Part shown: positions 54,273-62,878 of the stretch, one piece after another
Layout: the number at the start of each line of letters is the position of its first letter
How positions within the stretch are numbered: the first letter of the stretch is position 1
Assembly: GCF_036898825.1 (NCBI RefSeq)
Contig: NZ_JARUND010000002.1
Coordinates: forward strand, 4,092,001-4,156,000
Direction of reading: 5' to 3'
Length of the DNA stretch: 64,000 nt
DNA from: Streptomyces sp. B21-083
GTDB taxonomy: Bacteria; Actinomycetota; Actinomycetes; Streptomycetales; Streptomycetaceae
Position numbers and translations under genes: made by a program
The notes under the pieces: generated by a model
Database searches by the model: none
Seen by the model: only the letters and a program-made list of their open reading frames with translations
What the model was told of the DNA's origin: nothing

Positions 54273-54883
54273 GCGAGTTCTGGCCCATCATCGACATCGA
54301 GCACGTCGATGCCTATCCGTGGGTCATTCTTCCGCCGCGCGGTGGGCCCCTGGCCCCCTTGGAAGAATGGGACGACATCCAGGCGTGGTGCCACGAAGCG
54401 GCCGAGGACCTGTGGGTTGACCGCGGGCTCGATCCCGGCCCCAACGGCGTGGACTTCGTAGGAGCTACCCTCACTCGCGCCGCCGAAGCCTTCTGCCCAC
54501 CCGGCTCGCAGCACTGGCTCTTCCTGCACCTCGACCACCCCACCGACCTTCCCATCCCCGTCTGCGTGGCCATCGGGCCGGCGCAGCGCCCCCGTGAGGA
54601 GACCCTTCGGGCGCTGACCCTGGCGGACGACCCGGAGGCTGTCGAGCCGCCGGTCGTCAAGAACTTCAAGGCCGAGCGGCTCGGAGAAGGCCTGACGACC
54701 TTCCGGTATGTCCCCCAGGAAGACTCACCGCATCTGCTCGCCTGCGTGCGTTACGCGTGGCAGGTCGAGGAACACGGGGCTGACGTCGTGATGTGGACAG
54801 CGATCGAGGACATCCCGCGCCTCATCGGCGCCTCGGAGGATCTGGAGAACCTCGCGCACTCCCTGGCGATCTGGATTCCCTGA
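54269..54883 (+). CDS. Uncharacterised soluble protein
   Basis: 204 residues, ATG overlapping the upstream stop (ATGA). Begins with FWPIIDIEHVDAYPWVILPP and has a closing VVMWTAIEDIPRLIGASEDL helix reminiscent of the GPA family ends. It could be a divergent member. No catalytic motif visible. Confidence 0.7.
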   Translation: MSEFWPIIDIEHVDAYPWVILPPRGGPLAPLEEWDDIQAWCHEAAEDLWVDRGLDPGPNGVDFVGATLTRAAEAFCPPGSQHWLFLHLDHPTDLPIPVCVAIGPAQRPREETLRALTLADDPEAVEPPVVKNFKAERLGEGLTTFRYVPQEDSPHLLACVRYAWQVEEHGADVVMWTAIEDIPRLIGASEDLENLAHSLAIWIP

Positions 54884-54912
54884 GCCGAGACACCGCGAAA
54901 GCGAACGCCCCC

Positions 54913-54952
54913 AGTTCTGTCTCCGCTGGCCTGCAGAGCGGCGGAGAGAACT
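54913..54952. terminator. Hairpin between convergent genes
   Basis: AGTTCTGTCTCCGCT and AGCGGCGGAGAGAACT pair almost completely with a small bulge, between the genes ending at 54,883 and 54,971. Confidence 0.65.
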
Positions 54953-54970
54953 GACGTCAGTGGGTCGCGG

Positions 54971-55186
54971 TCAGGCGTCCGCGCATGACGCATCGGCCTT
55001 GAGTACCTCGACGAACGCTGCGAAAGCGCTGAAGCGGAAGGCGAGTGTGGCGTCGGCCGGGGCTTTTGAGTCGCGTATGGCCACTTGGGTGAGCCGGGGG
55101 GTTATCTCAATGCAGTTGTTGCCGTCGGCGCCGCCGGAGTAAGACGACTTCTGCCAGTTGTCTGGGGTGGTCACGACGTGCCTCAC
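54971..55186 (-). CDS. DUF397 protein
   Basis: 71 residues with the DUF397 signature WQKSSYSGGADGNNCIEI and VAIRDSKAP. DUF397 proteins partner HTH-DUF5753 regulators of the WhiJ type. GTG start overlaps the stop of the regulator gene (GTGA). Confidence 0.92.
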   Translation of the reverse strand: MRHVVTTPDNWQKSSYSGGADGNNCIEITPRLTQVAIRDSKAPADATLAFRFSAFAAFVEVLKADASCADA

Positions 55187-56034
55187 AGTTCCTTCGCCAG
55201 CCTGTGGATGAAGTCACGCGAACGTGTGGGTTCGAGTGATGCAGCCTTCACCTTACGGAAGAGCGTTCGAAACGCGCCGAGTTGGGCTTCGGAATCGATG
55301 AAGGCCGTGCCATGGGCTGTGTCACGAAGCGCCGTGTCCAACTTGGGTACCGCGCCACCCGCGTACGTCATGGTGCTCCAGGCTCCTCCGAAGTCGTCCA
55401 GGTCGAAGGGGATGACGCGCACGCTGACGTTTTCCGCTTCGGAGTACTCCAGGATGCTGGTGAGCTGGGCTCGCGAGGCGGCGCGATCGCTGACCCTGAT
55501 GCGCAGAGCAGCCTCATGGATCACTGCTTCGTACGGCATCAGGGTGGGTCCCGTGATGATCGCCTTGCGTTCCATGCGGTGGTTGACACGCAACGCAAGG
55601 TCGCTGTCCGGGAGTTCGGGGACCCGGTACGAGAAGACGCCGCGAGCGTAGTCCTCTGTCTGAAAGAGGCCGGGAACGTGCAGGAACTCGATGTCGAACC
55701 GGTAGGTGGCGTGGTGTTCCAGCTCGGCGATGTCCAGGAACGAGACTGGCAGCAAGCCCTGGTATTTCTCCCACCAACCGCGCGTCCGGTCGGTCGCCAT
55801 CACCACCAGTGCCTCGGTCAACTTTTCGTCCACGCAGACGTAGTTGGCGACAAGGCGGCGAACCGTGTCCTCGCTCATGCCCACGACCCCGGACTCGATC
55901 TGACTCAACCGCGCCGAGTCCGTCCCTAGGGCCGCCGCGGCCTCGCGCCCCTTGAGCCCTGCTGCCTCGCGCAGTTTCTGCAGCTCAGCGCCGAGACGCA
56001 TCTGACGCGCGGTGGGTTGCCGCCTCCTCGCCAT
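55183..56034 (-). CDS. XRE-family regulator with DUF5753 (WhiJ-like)
   Basis: 283 residues. Helix-turn-helix near residues 15-60 (LREAAGLKGREAAAALGTDS, ARLSQIESG), followed by the DUF5753 domain with FLHVPGLFQTEDYARGV and the C-terminal FIDSEAQLGAFRTLFRKVK. GAGGAGAG ribosome site. Divergent from the ATPase gene, a common whiJ-type arrangement controlling development or antibiotic formation. Confidence 0.92.
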   Translation of the reverse strand: MARRRQPTARQMRLGAELQKLREAAGLKGREAAAALGTDSARLSQIESGVVGMSEDTVRRLVANYVCVDEKLTEALVVMATDRTRGWWEKYQGLLPVSFLDIAELEHHATYRFDIEFLHVPGLFQTEDYARGVFSYRVPELPDSDLALRVNHRMERKAIITGPTLMPYEAVIHEAALRIRVSDRAASRAQLTSILEYSEAENVSVRVIPFDLDDFGGAWSTMTYAGGAVPKLDTALRDTAHGTAFIDSEAQLGAFRTLFRKVKAASLEPTRSRDFIHRLAKEL

Positions 56035-56275
56035 GGGGTCTCTCCTCGTTTCAACGGCCTTGGGTTGCGGCCTCGTTCGAGGGCAGATTACGACAACGAG
56101 TTGCGTGAGACCAATTTTGGTCTCTACTGTCGGTGACGCGACGCACGCACTGCGAACCCGGGACCCCGGAAGCGCACCACTCCGTCTTGCCACGACGGCT
56201 GTGGCACTGCCACCGCCCGACACCCACCGCGCTGATCCCTGCCTCAACCTCGCACATCACAAACGGAGTTCACGC

Positions 56276-56719
56276 ATGCCTGAAATCGAGCCCGGCGGCC
56301 CTGGCGAATCCGACGCCCCCTGGGAATACATGCTGTACATCCCGCACGATCTACGTGCAGTGACCGTCTGCCGCCGTACCGTCCGGCTGGTCCTCACGAT
56401 GCACGGCCTGATCCGTCTCACCGACGTCGCCGAACTCATGGCGACCGAGCTGGTGTCCAACGGCGTGCGGCATACGAAGGGACCCGTGGCCCTGCGCCTG
56501 AACTGGCGGGCCGGCGTCCTGCGCGTCGGGGTGTGGGACGCCGACCCTGAGCCGCCCGAACCGCCGCCCTCGGCAGCGGCGTTGACGCAGCTCACGCACC
56601 TGGAGGATGGACGCGGCCTGGCCCTGGTCCGTTCCTGTGCCGACCTCTGGGGCTGGCAGCCGTTGAGCAGAAGCGGCATCAGGGGCAAGTACGTCTGGTG
56701 CGACCTCGGCGCGGCCTAA
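56276..56719 (+). CDS. GHKL ATPase-domain regulator (RsbW-like)
   Basis: 147 residues. The N-box is ATELVSNGVRHTKG, the D-containing G1 box is VGVWDADPEPP and the G2 box is DGRGLALVRS. Such proteins are anti-sigma/serine kinases or ATP-binding partners of the WhiJ/DUF397 pair. Translated from ATG after CGGAG. Confidence 0.88.
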   Translation: MPEIEPGGPGESDAPWEYMLYIPHDLRAVTVCRRTVRLVLTMHGLIRLTDVAELMATELVSNGVRHTKGPVALRLNWRAGVLRVGVWDADPEPPEPPPSAAALTQLTHLEDGRGLALVRSCADLWGWQPLSRSGIRGKYVWCDLGAA

Positions 56720-56754
56720 CCCATTTATCGCGCCGTCCCTCACCCGAGACCGCG

Positions 56755-57432
56755 TCAGCCCCGCTCGCCCGTGACCTCGTACTCCCGGTCCCACCGGCTC
56801 TGCCGTACGCCGCCCCACGTGCCCAACGTCACGACCGCCGCCAGGAGATACGCGAGCAGTTCGCCGTACGAGGCGGTGTCCACGGCGTCAACCGGGCGGG
56901 CGACGCCTTCGGGGTCGTACCGGACCCGGAGGATGTCCCCCTCCGACACCGACTCCCGGCAGCCGTCCTCCTCCGAAAGTGAAGGCCAGATCGCACGTCC
57001 GCCGGACGCCCGCAGCATGCACTTGTCGGTCTTGCCCTCTTCCTTGTGCACCACCACGGCCTCGGTCCACCGGCCACGATCCGCCAGACCGGCCTGATCG
57101 CCGGCCTGTTTGCCGAGTACGCCCAGGGCCACCCCCGCGACAACGGGCACGATGAACTGCCACGCGACCTTTCGCTGCCTGAGCGGAATCCTGCGCGGCC
57201 ACAGCACGGGTACCAGCAGGCTCGCCAAGGGCAGCACGATCCACGCAAGCAGCAGAGCCGCGCCGCCGTAAGGGCTCGGGAGCGGTGTCACGGGGACTAG
57301 CCAGCCCAGTCCTGCGGAACCGCCGGCGCACCCGAGGGCACAGAGTGACCAGCGGATCATCGCGGTCCGGCGCCCAGGAACCTCATTCGCGGGCCCTGGC
57401 TGTACGTCGGCCCGGGACACGTTCGCTGCCAT
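56755..57432 (-). CDS. Membrane protein with DUF3592-like domain
   Basis: 225 residues. Two pairs of N-terminal helices (AALLLAWIVLPLASLLVPVL and QFIVPVVAGVALGVLG), then a beta-rich loop with SEGDILRVRYDPEGVARPVD, and a last helix (ELLAYLLAAVVTLGTWGGV). The central part resembles DUF3592. Strong GGGGAGGGGGAG ribosome site. Starts a minus-strand series separated from the next by 113 bp. Confidence 0.65.
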   Translation of the reverse strand: MAANVSRADVQPGPANEVPGRRTAMIRWSLCALGCAGGSAGLGWLVPVTPLPSPYGGAALLLAWIVLPLASLLVPVLWPRRIPLRQRKVAWQFIVPVVAGVALGVLGKQAGDQAGLADRGRWTEAVVVHKEEGKTDKCMLRASGGRAIWPSLSEEDGCRESVSEGDILRVRYDPEGVARPVDAVDTASYGELLAYLLAAVVTLGTWGGVRQSRWDREYEVTGERG

Positions 57433-57545
57433 GTTCTCCCCCTCCCCGCTCAGACCGCACTCATCGACGGTCCGCGTCAGCTCGTCGCGCCGTCCAACAC
57501 CCACACCACCAGCGCTATCCCAGCCCGGCGGCAAAAGGCTGGGGC

Positions 57546-58139
57546 TCAGAACGCCACGGACAGCGTCTTCACGATGTCTGCCGCGGCCTCCTCCATCTCC
57601 TCGGCGATTCCCGGCACCGTCCAGGACATGAGGAAGACCAGCGCGCTCTCGGCGCCGGTCGGCAGTACCCCGTACATGAGTGTCTCCAGCAGGATGCCCG
57701 GGCCGTCGGGTGAGGCGCCGGCCGTGGCGAAGTTCTGGCGGATGCGTACGGCGGGCCCGATGGGCACTTTGGTACGTGTGATCAGTGGCGGGCCGAAGTC
57801 GTGGGCGCTGAAGGTCTCGGCGAGCCAGTCCAGAGTGATCCGGGTTACGGATGCGTCGGGATGGATGAGGTCGATCTCCAGGGTGGCCAACGCGCTGTCG
57901 AAGCCGTCTGGGTAGAGGGCGAAGGCGTAGAAGGGGTCGCGTCGTCGGCTGTCCTCAGCTTGAGCGCGGAGATCCTTCTCCAACACCTTCGCGTCGATGT
58001 CGTAGCCCGCCGCTCGGCTCCGCTCCCGAAGGTCGGCAGCCGTGCTCCTGGCCCAGCGCTTGACGTTGTCGGTCGGCTCGATTGCGAGCGGCACCCAGTC
58101 CGTCGGGCAGACGATGCCGCATTCCCGAAGCTCACTCAT
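57546..58139 (-). CDS. T7SS-associated GPA-family protein
   Basis: 197 residues, starting at MSELRECG (ATGA overlap with the upstream gene; GGCGGC precedes). Shares VPIGPAVRIRQNF, LLETLMYGVLPTGAES and the closing EEMEEAAADIVKTLSV helix with its paralogues. N-terminal half is helical with a dense Arg/Asp pattern. Last gene of the operon 57,546-62,013. Confidence 0.75.
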   Translation of the reverse strand: MSELRECGIVCPTDWVPLAIEPTDNVKRWARSTAADLRERSRAAGYDIDAKVLEKDLRAQAEDSRRRDPFYAFALYPDGFDSALATLEIDLIHPDASVTRITLDWLAETFSAHDFGPPLITRTKVPIGPAVRIRQNFATAGASPDGPGILLETLMYGVLPTGAESALVFLMSWTVPGIAEEMEEAAADIVKTLSVAF

Positions 58140-58774
58140 GCCGCCTCCGTCCAACTCAGAGATCCGGCGACCGCGTCGAAGAGGTCGACCATGGCATCGG
58201 CGATCTGAACGAGCGGAGTGGAGAAGGTGAGGAGCAGGATCGCTTCGGCCCTCGGTACCTGCACCTGGTAGTCCAGGGTTACGGAAGGCAGCGCGTACTC
58301 CGCTTCCTTTTCCGCCCCTACCGGCGGGCGGTCGCGAGCCGGGTTGAATTCCTCGCGGACCCGAAGCGCCGGCCCTGCCGCGAGCTCGACGACCGACACC
58401 TCCCGGCTGTCATTCCCTTCGGCAGCCAGTCCACCGGCGATCTCGTCGAGGGCCGGAAGGCGCCCTCCCTGAGGAGGAAGGCCCAATGCGATCAGCAGCG
58501 AAGCCGGGACGGTGAACGGGCCTGCCTGCTGAAGGCTGAGATAGAGCTCGATGCCGCCTTCGTCGAAGGCTTTGGTCGCCTGGCCGATCATTTCCTGTCT
58601 GACCTGCGCCTTGATCTGGGGCGCGTTGTCGATCCCCTTGAACTGCCTCTCCACAAGGGCATCCACAGACCGCTCACGTCGTTCCGGGTCGATATGAACT
58701 CGGAACCAGCCCTCTGGCAGCAGCAGTTGATAGTCCGCAGGCGGCATGGGATCACTCTGGGGCGTCAAGGTCAT
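58136..58774 (-). CDS. T7SS-associated GPA-family protein
   Basis: 212 residues. Clear family member: YQLLLPEGWFRVHIDPERRE, VVELAAGPALRVREEF, TLDYQVQVPRAEAILLLTFS and DAMVDLFDAVAGSLSW. ATG overlaps the stop of the membrane gene (ATGA). Together with the gene at 57,546 it follows the large substrate candidate. Confidence 0.78.
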   Translation of the reverse strand: MTLTPQSDPMPPADYQLLLPEGWFRVHIDPERRERSVDALVERQFKGIDNAPQIKAQVRQEMIGQATKAFDEGGIELYLSLQQAGPFTVPASLLIALGLPPQGGRLPALDEIAGGLAAEGNDSREVSVVELAAGPALRVREEFNPARDRPPVGAEKEAEYALPSVTLDYQVQVPRAEAILLLTFSTPLVQIADAMVDLFDAVAGSLSWTEAA

Positions 58775-60171
58775 GACGTCTCCGAGACATGAGGACGGTC
58801 CTGGGTGAGGCGGCTGGTGAGCTGGTTGGCGATAGCCGGGCCCAGCACGGCGGCGATGGTCAGAGCAGAGAAGGCTCCCGCAATTTGAGCAGGCGCCCTG
58901 TCAGAGAGAAGCCCAGCCAGGAGGAGCGCGCTGAAGATGGGGAGCACGATCACCTCGCTGCCTCCGACCACCGATTCGCTCCAACTGGTCGCCCTGCGCG
59001 CAGCCTTGCCTGCCATCGGAGACATCTTCCTCGCATCGCTCGCGAGTTCATGTGCTCGATACCAAAGGTCCGGGCCGTCCGTGCCCCCGGCTTTTGAGGC
59101 ATGCTTGAACTTCTCATCGGACACTGGGAGTTCGAGAGCCGCCACAAGCTCGGCCCAGCGTCGGTCACCGTCCGGACCCGCGAACCACCACTGCCACGGC
59201 AACAGCACACGCGCTTGTCCGTCACCGTCCCGCAGCTCGACACCCAGGTGGACGCCCGTCTTCGGATCCGTCAGCCGCACCAGCCGCGCGATGCCATGAG
59301 CCCCACGCCGCGCGTACCAACGTTCCTCACCCACGGTGTTGGTCAGTACCACGTCGCCGGGCAGCACCCGTACGGCCGCGGTATCCAGGAACCGGCGAGT
59401 GGCGCCGGTGCCCGGTTCAGGAGTAGGGGTGATGACGACGGCGTCGGCGAGCCTCGTGTCTCCGCGTTCGCGCCACCAGGCGAGAACACGTACGACCACG
59501 TCACTGGCGGGCAAGAGGAAAAGTGCGGCCGCCGCGACGACGAGGCCCCGACTGCCGATGCTTTCCACCGCGACGGAGAGGACCAGGGCGATGAGCCAGC
59601 CGACCATTCCGATACCTCGCACCCAGCCGTTCCAGACCGGCACATCGGCTTCGCTCGCCGAGTCGTGGTCGCCACCCCCCGGGCTCTCGATCACTTCTCG
59701 GCCCCACGGCTTCGGGCTCTCCGACAGGGGGATGCCGAGATGGTCGCACAGCTGATTCAGTCCGGTGCGGCTGAGGCAGTCCTGTGGACTCAGGTCCGCC
59801 GTCCCCATGACAGGCCCTTCGGGAAGCCACTGTGCGAGGGGGACCTGGAGCACGTAGTGCCCCGCCGCGTCCTGGAAGACCACAACGCCCCACCGCGCCG
59901 TAAGACGTTTCGTGGCGGTTCCTCTGGCGTCGGCCGGCGGGAAGAAGACAGCTTGCCGGATTTCCCCGTCCCCAACGGGATACCGCCGTTCCCGCCGGTG
60001 CCGATTCCGTACGACCAGACTGTTCCCGACGACCAGACCGTTCCCGTCGGCACCGTTCCCATCGGCGTAGACGCGTGCGTTGCGTACGACGTCGACGCCG
60101 GGACCACGCATGCTCCTCGGCCGCAGGGCAGGCTCGCGCGGTGTCGTAGCACTCTTCGACTGCTCAGCCAT
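58771..60171 (-). CDS. Membrane protein downstream of T7SS-type substrate
   Basis: 466 residues. Soluble N-terminus with GVVVFQDAAGHYVLQVPLAQ, two helices at about 190-235 (GWLIALVLSVAVESIGSRGL), a beta-rich domain with AVRVLPGDVVLTNTVGEERW, and two C-terminal helices. The beta section recalls the actuator domain of P-type ATPases, but there is no DKTGT motif. It overlaps the preceding gene by 8 bases and the next by ATGA. Confidence 0.7.
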   Translation of the reverse strand: MAEQSKSATTPREPALRPRSMRGPGVDVVRNARVYADGNGADGNGLVVGNSLVVRNRHRRERRYPVGDGEIRQAVFFPPADARGTATKRLTARWGVVVFQDAAGHYVLQVPLAQWLPEGPVMGTADLSPQDCLSRTGLNQLCDHLGIPLSESPKPWGREVIESPGGGDHDSASEADVPVWNGWVRGIGMVGWLIALVLSVAVESIGSRGLVVAAAALFLLPASDVVVRVLAWWRERGDTRLADAVVITPTPEPGTGATRRFLDTAAVRVLPGDVVLTNTVGEERWYARRGAHGIARLVRLTDPKTGVHLGVELRDGDGQARVLLPWQWWFAGPDGDRRWAELVAALELPVSDEKFKHASKAGGTDGPDLWYRAHELASDARKMSPMAGKAARRATSWSESVVGGSEVIVLPIFSALLLAGLLSDRAPAQIAGAFSALTIAAVLGPAIANQLTSRLTQDRPHVSETS

Positions 60172-61693
60172 CACTCGTCGTCCACGCATCCTTGATCCCG
60201 GTCGCCGACCAAATACCGTCACCCAGTCCGTCGACGCCGATGAGGTCACCGACCGCGCCCGTGATCGGACCCTTGTCCATGGCATCCGTGAGCGAGGCTA
60301 TACCGGTCGCACCCGCCCAGATTCGCGTCTGCGTCTTAAGGGTGTCGGACAGATCCGAGACCGCACCTCCCGATCGTACGGAATCGCCGATATCGTCGAT
60401 TCCCTTGCTCAGGGAATCAAGTCCCGCATCGCCGACCCTGGGACGCATTCCGTTCTCCCACGCCTCGGACCAGGTATTTCCTTTGAAGAGATCTCCAGCA
60501 TCCTTGAACGCCTTGAGATCCTTGAAGCTGTCGACCATTTCCTTGCCGATGGCCTTGGGACTGAACGCCTCGACCAAGCGCCCCGCACCGGGGAACCAAC
60601 CCTTGGGGGCGCTGGCGATCGCTTCCGCACCCGACTTGCCGCGCAAGGCGCCGCCGCTCAGCCGGTTCGCTTCCTTCCACGCTGCTTGAACTGCCTTGTT
60701 GTACGCGGAAGTACCCCGCTTTGCGGTCACCCGCGCCATGGCGTTCCGGAACGCGGCCGAGCGCGCGACACCCTTCGCTCCCGCCGCAGCTCCTCGCGCC
60801 CCAGCGATGGCGCCCCGGCCGATACCGAATGTGGCCAGACCCACGACGTCCAGCGCGACATCGAACCAACTCCCCTCCCCCGCCAGGGCCAGCACAATGT
60901 GGCCCACGAGAGAGATGGCGGTGGCGATCAGCGCAATCGTGCCGAGAACCGCTGCTAGTACCTGGCCCACGATGGGAATCCATCCGACCAACAGCGACAG
61001 AGTTCCGCAAATAGTGGCGACCCAGCCCAGAATATCGACCAATTGCTTGATCCAGCCGGCATTGTCGTGGACCCAGTCCTTGAACTTGTCCCACCTGCCG
61101 TCCTTCAGGCCGTCGTTGTCGATCGCGGTCCGAATGGCCTCACGCGCACGCTTGACGGCGACATCACGGACGTCCTTGGCCGCTTCGAGGTCCCTCTTCG
61201 CCCTCTCTATCGCCGAAGTCGCTGCCTCCTGGCGCTTCTCGAGCTTCTTGCGGTTGGGATCGTCGTCCGCCGTGTCTTTGGGTAGCCCGTCGATCGCGCC
61301 GGTGCTCGTCTTCTGATCCGCGTTCGCGTCCTGGGCGTCGCGGAGCGCCTTGTCGGCCAGGGTCTGTGCGCGATGCAGCTCCGAGGCGTACTCCTTCGAG
61401 GAGCCGCCTTCGAGCACCTTTTCACCGAGGGCGTCCGCCGCCGCTTCGTATCGCTTGAAAGCCTTCCGCAGCTTCCCCTCGGCCCCTTCGGCCTGCGTAC
61501 GGAACTCGTCGGCCGTCTTGCTCTTCCAGGCGTCGACGGAGGAGAGTGCCTTGATCTCGTCCGCCTGCTTCTTGATGGATTCCGCGGTCTTACGGAAATC
61601 GCGGCCGAGCCGGGCGACTTCCTCCGGATCTCCGGGGATCGGGTCGGAGGATTCTCCGATCACCGCCCACTCGTCAGCTCGAGGACGCGTCAC
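60164..61693 (-). CDS. Large T7SS-type substrate candidate with central membrane segments
   Basis: 509 residues. Starts with WAVIGESSDPIPGDPEEVAR, followed by a helical coil with AWKSKTADEFRTQAEG (a WxS variant of WXG), then DNAGWIKQLVDILGWVATIC and three hydrophobic helices, the GEGSWFDV motif shared with 51,841, and an Ala/Gly-rich helical tail. GTG overlaps the WXG100-like stop (GTGA). No nuclease or other toxin site seen. Confidence 0.72.
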   Translation of the reverse strand: MTRPRADEWAVIGESSDPIPGDPEEVARLGRDFRKTAESIKKQADEIKALSSVDAWKSKTADEFRTQAEGAEGKLRKAFKRYEAAADALGEKVLEGGSSKEYASELHRAQTLADKALRDAQDANADQKTSTGAIDGLPKDTADDDPNRKKLEKRQEAATSAIERAKRDLEAAKDVRDVAVKRAREAIRTAIDNDGLKDGRWDKFKDWVHDNAGWIKQLVDILGWVATICGTLSLLVGWIPIVGQVLAAVLGTIALIATAISLVGHIVLALAGEGSWFDVALDVVGLATFGIGRGAIAGARGAAAGAKGVARSAAFRNAMARVTAKRGTSAYNKAVQAAWKEANRLSGGALRGKSGAEAIASAPKGWFPGAGRLVEAFSPKAIGKEMVDSFKDLKAFKDAGDLFKGNTWSEAWENGMRPRVGDAGLDSLSKGIDDIGDSVRSGGAVSDLSDTLKTQTRIWAGATGIASLTDAMDKGPITGAVGDLIGVDGLGDGIWSATGIKDAWTTSDG

Positions 61694-62013
61694 TTCGCAC
61701 CCCCTTTGCCGTTATCGCCCTGTTTATCCGTGCCCCGGAGTGCCTCGGCGAGCTGGTGATCGATGTCCTCATAAGCCTGGGCCGCCGCAGAAAGGATCTT
61801 CGAAAGCTTCTCGATCTCGTCCGTGAGCCGTTCTCGATGGATCTTCCAGTTGTCCCCGAAGTCATCGAAGGTCTCGACCAGACTCCGGTCACCAAGCACA
61901 TCGACACCGAGACCGTCGGCCGGGTTCGCGTTCTCGGAGAACTCCCGGTGGATCTTGGAGAGCGAGCGCGCGCTCTCTTTGATGCGCGTGACGTCGGCAG
62001 TCTGGTCCGACAT
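61690..62013 (-). CDS. WXG100-like small protein
   Basis: 107 residues, helical hairpin, turn FDDFGDNWKIHRERLTDEIE. Strong AGGGGGAA ribosome site. Followed immediately by the large substrate candidate, as at 51,503. First gene of a five-gene coupled operon. Confidence 0.75.
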   Translation of the reverse strand: MSDQTADVTRIKESARSLSKIHREFSENANPADGLGVDVLGDRSLVETFDDFGDNWKIHRERLTDEIEKLSKILSAAAQAYEDIDHQLAEALRGTDKQGDNGKGGAK

Positions 62014-62170
62014 GTTCCCCCTATCAACCGTCTACCCGAGCACCGATCCTACGGTTGGGACTGCTGGTTTCCAGGCCTGGCCGACAACGGAACCGTGACG
62101 GTGCGCCTTTTCCTCACGCCAAAAGGTTTCAGCAGAAGGTTTCGGCAGAGGGCTCGGTCAGAAAGCCCCC

Positions 62171-62878
62171 TCACGTCACCCACCCCAAAGACCCCGCGAT
62201 CGCATCGCACAGCCTCTCCATCGGACCGATCATCCCCATGACCGGCGCCGAGAAGGACAGCGTCAGGTAGCCCGCGCCTCCCGGCATACAGACATGGACG
62301 TTCAGTGTCGTGGCGTCGAGGACCCGTACGGCAGGGCCCGCCGGGAGGTCGATCACCGATATCTGGTCCCGTGCGCTGGCCTCGGGGCGGTGCATTTCGA
62401 GCCATGCCGCGTACTTCCACGGATCAGCCGGCGTCTTCCCCAGCGGCATCGACGACACCAGGAGCGAGACGGGCAGGCTGCCGTCCTGGAAGGTCGCCAG
62501 GAGGAAGAACTCCAGGGCGCCACGCGACCGGCCCGCTTCCGCGGTGTTGCGCAGGGTGGTCCATACGTTCCGCGTGAGCTCGGCGGAGACGTGCCGGCCC
62601 TCCGCCTGGTGGTCCACGAAGGTCTTGAGCTGGGCACGCCAGCGGTCCTGTGTGAGGTCGATGCGGAACCACTCCCGCGGAACCAGCAACCGGTAATCCC
62701 GAGGGACGCCCACCGGCGAGTCACTGGCCGGAATGGCCCCCGGTGAGTCACCGGAGCAGTTGCCCACCGGCGAGTCCCCCGAGGGGCTGCTGACCGGTCT
62801 GTTCGTCGGCCTGCTCACCGGCCCGTTCGTCGGTCCGCTCACCGTCGGCTCGGCATCGGCCCTCCGCCTCTCCTTCAC
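62171..62878 (-). CDS. T7SS-associated GPA-family protein with repetitive N-terminus
   Basis: 235 residues, GTG overlapping the upstream stop (GTGA). The first 60 residues are Pro/Ser/Gly repeats (PTNGPVSRPTNRPVSSPSGD). From residue 60 the family pattern begins: YRLLVPREWFRIDL, then SVIDLPAGPAVRVLD, LTLSFSAPV and the final MERLCDAIAGSLGW. Separated from the WXG100-like gene by 157 bp with no gene. Confidence 0.78.
   Translation of the reverse strand: MKERRRADAEPTVSGPTNGPVSRPTNRPVSSPSGDSPVGNCSGDSPGAIPASDSPVGVPRDYRLLVPREWFRIDLTQDRWRAQLKTFVDHQAEGRHVSAELTRNVWTTLRNTAEAGRSRGALEFFLLATFQDGSLPVSLLVSSMPLGKTPADPWKYAAWLEMHRPEASARDQISVIDLPAGPAVRVLDATTLNVHVCMPGGAGYLTLSFSAPVMGMIGPMERLCDAIAGSLGWVT

Noticed and set aside
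58771..60171. P-type ATPase
   Set aside because: A segment recalls the actuator domain but DKTGT and other essential motifs are absent.
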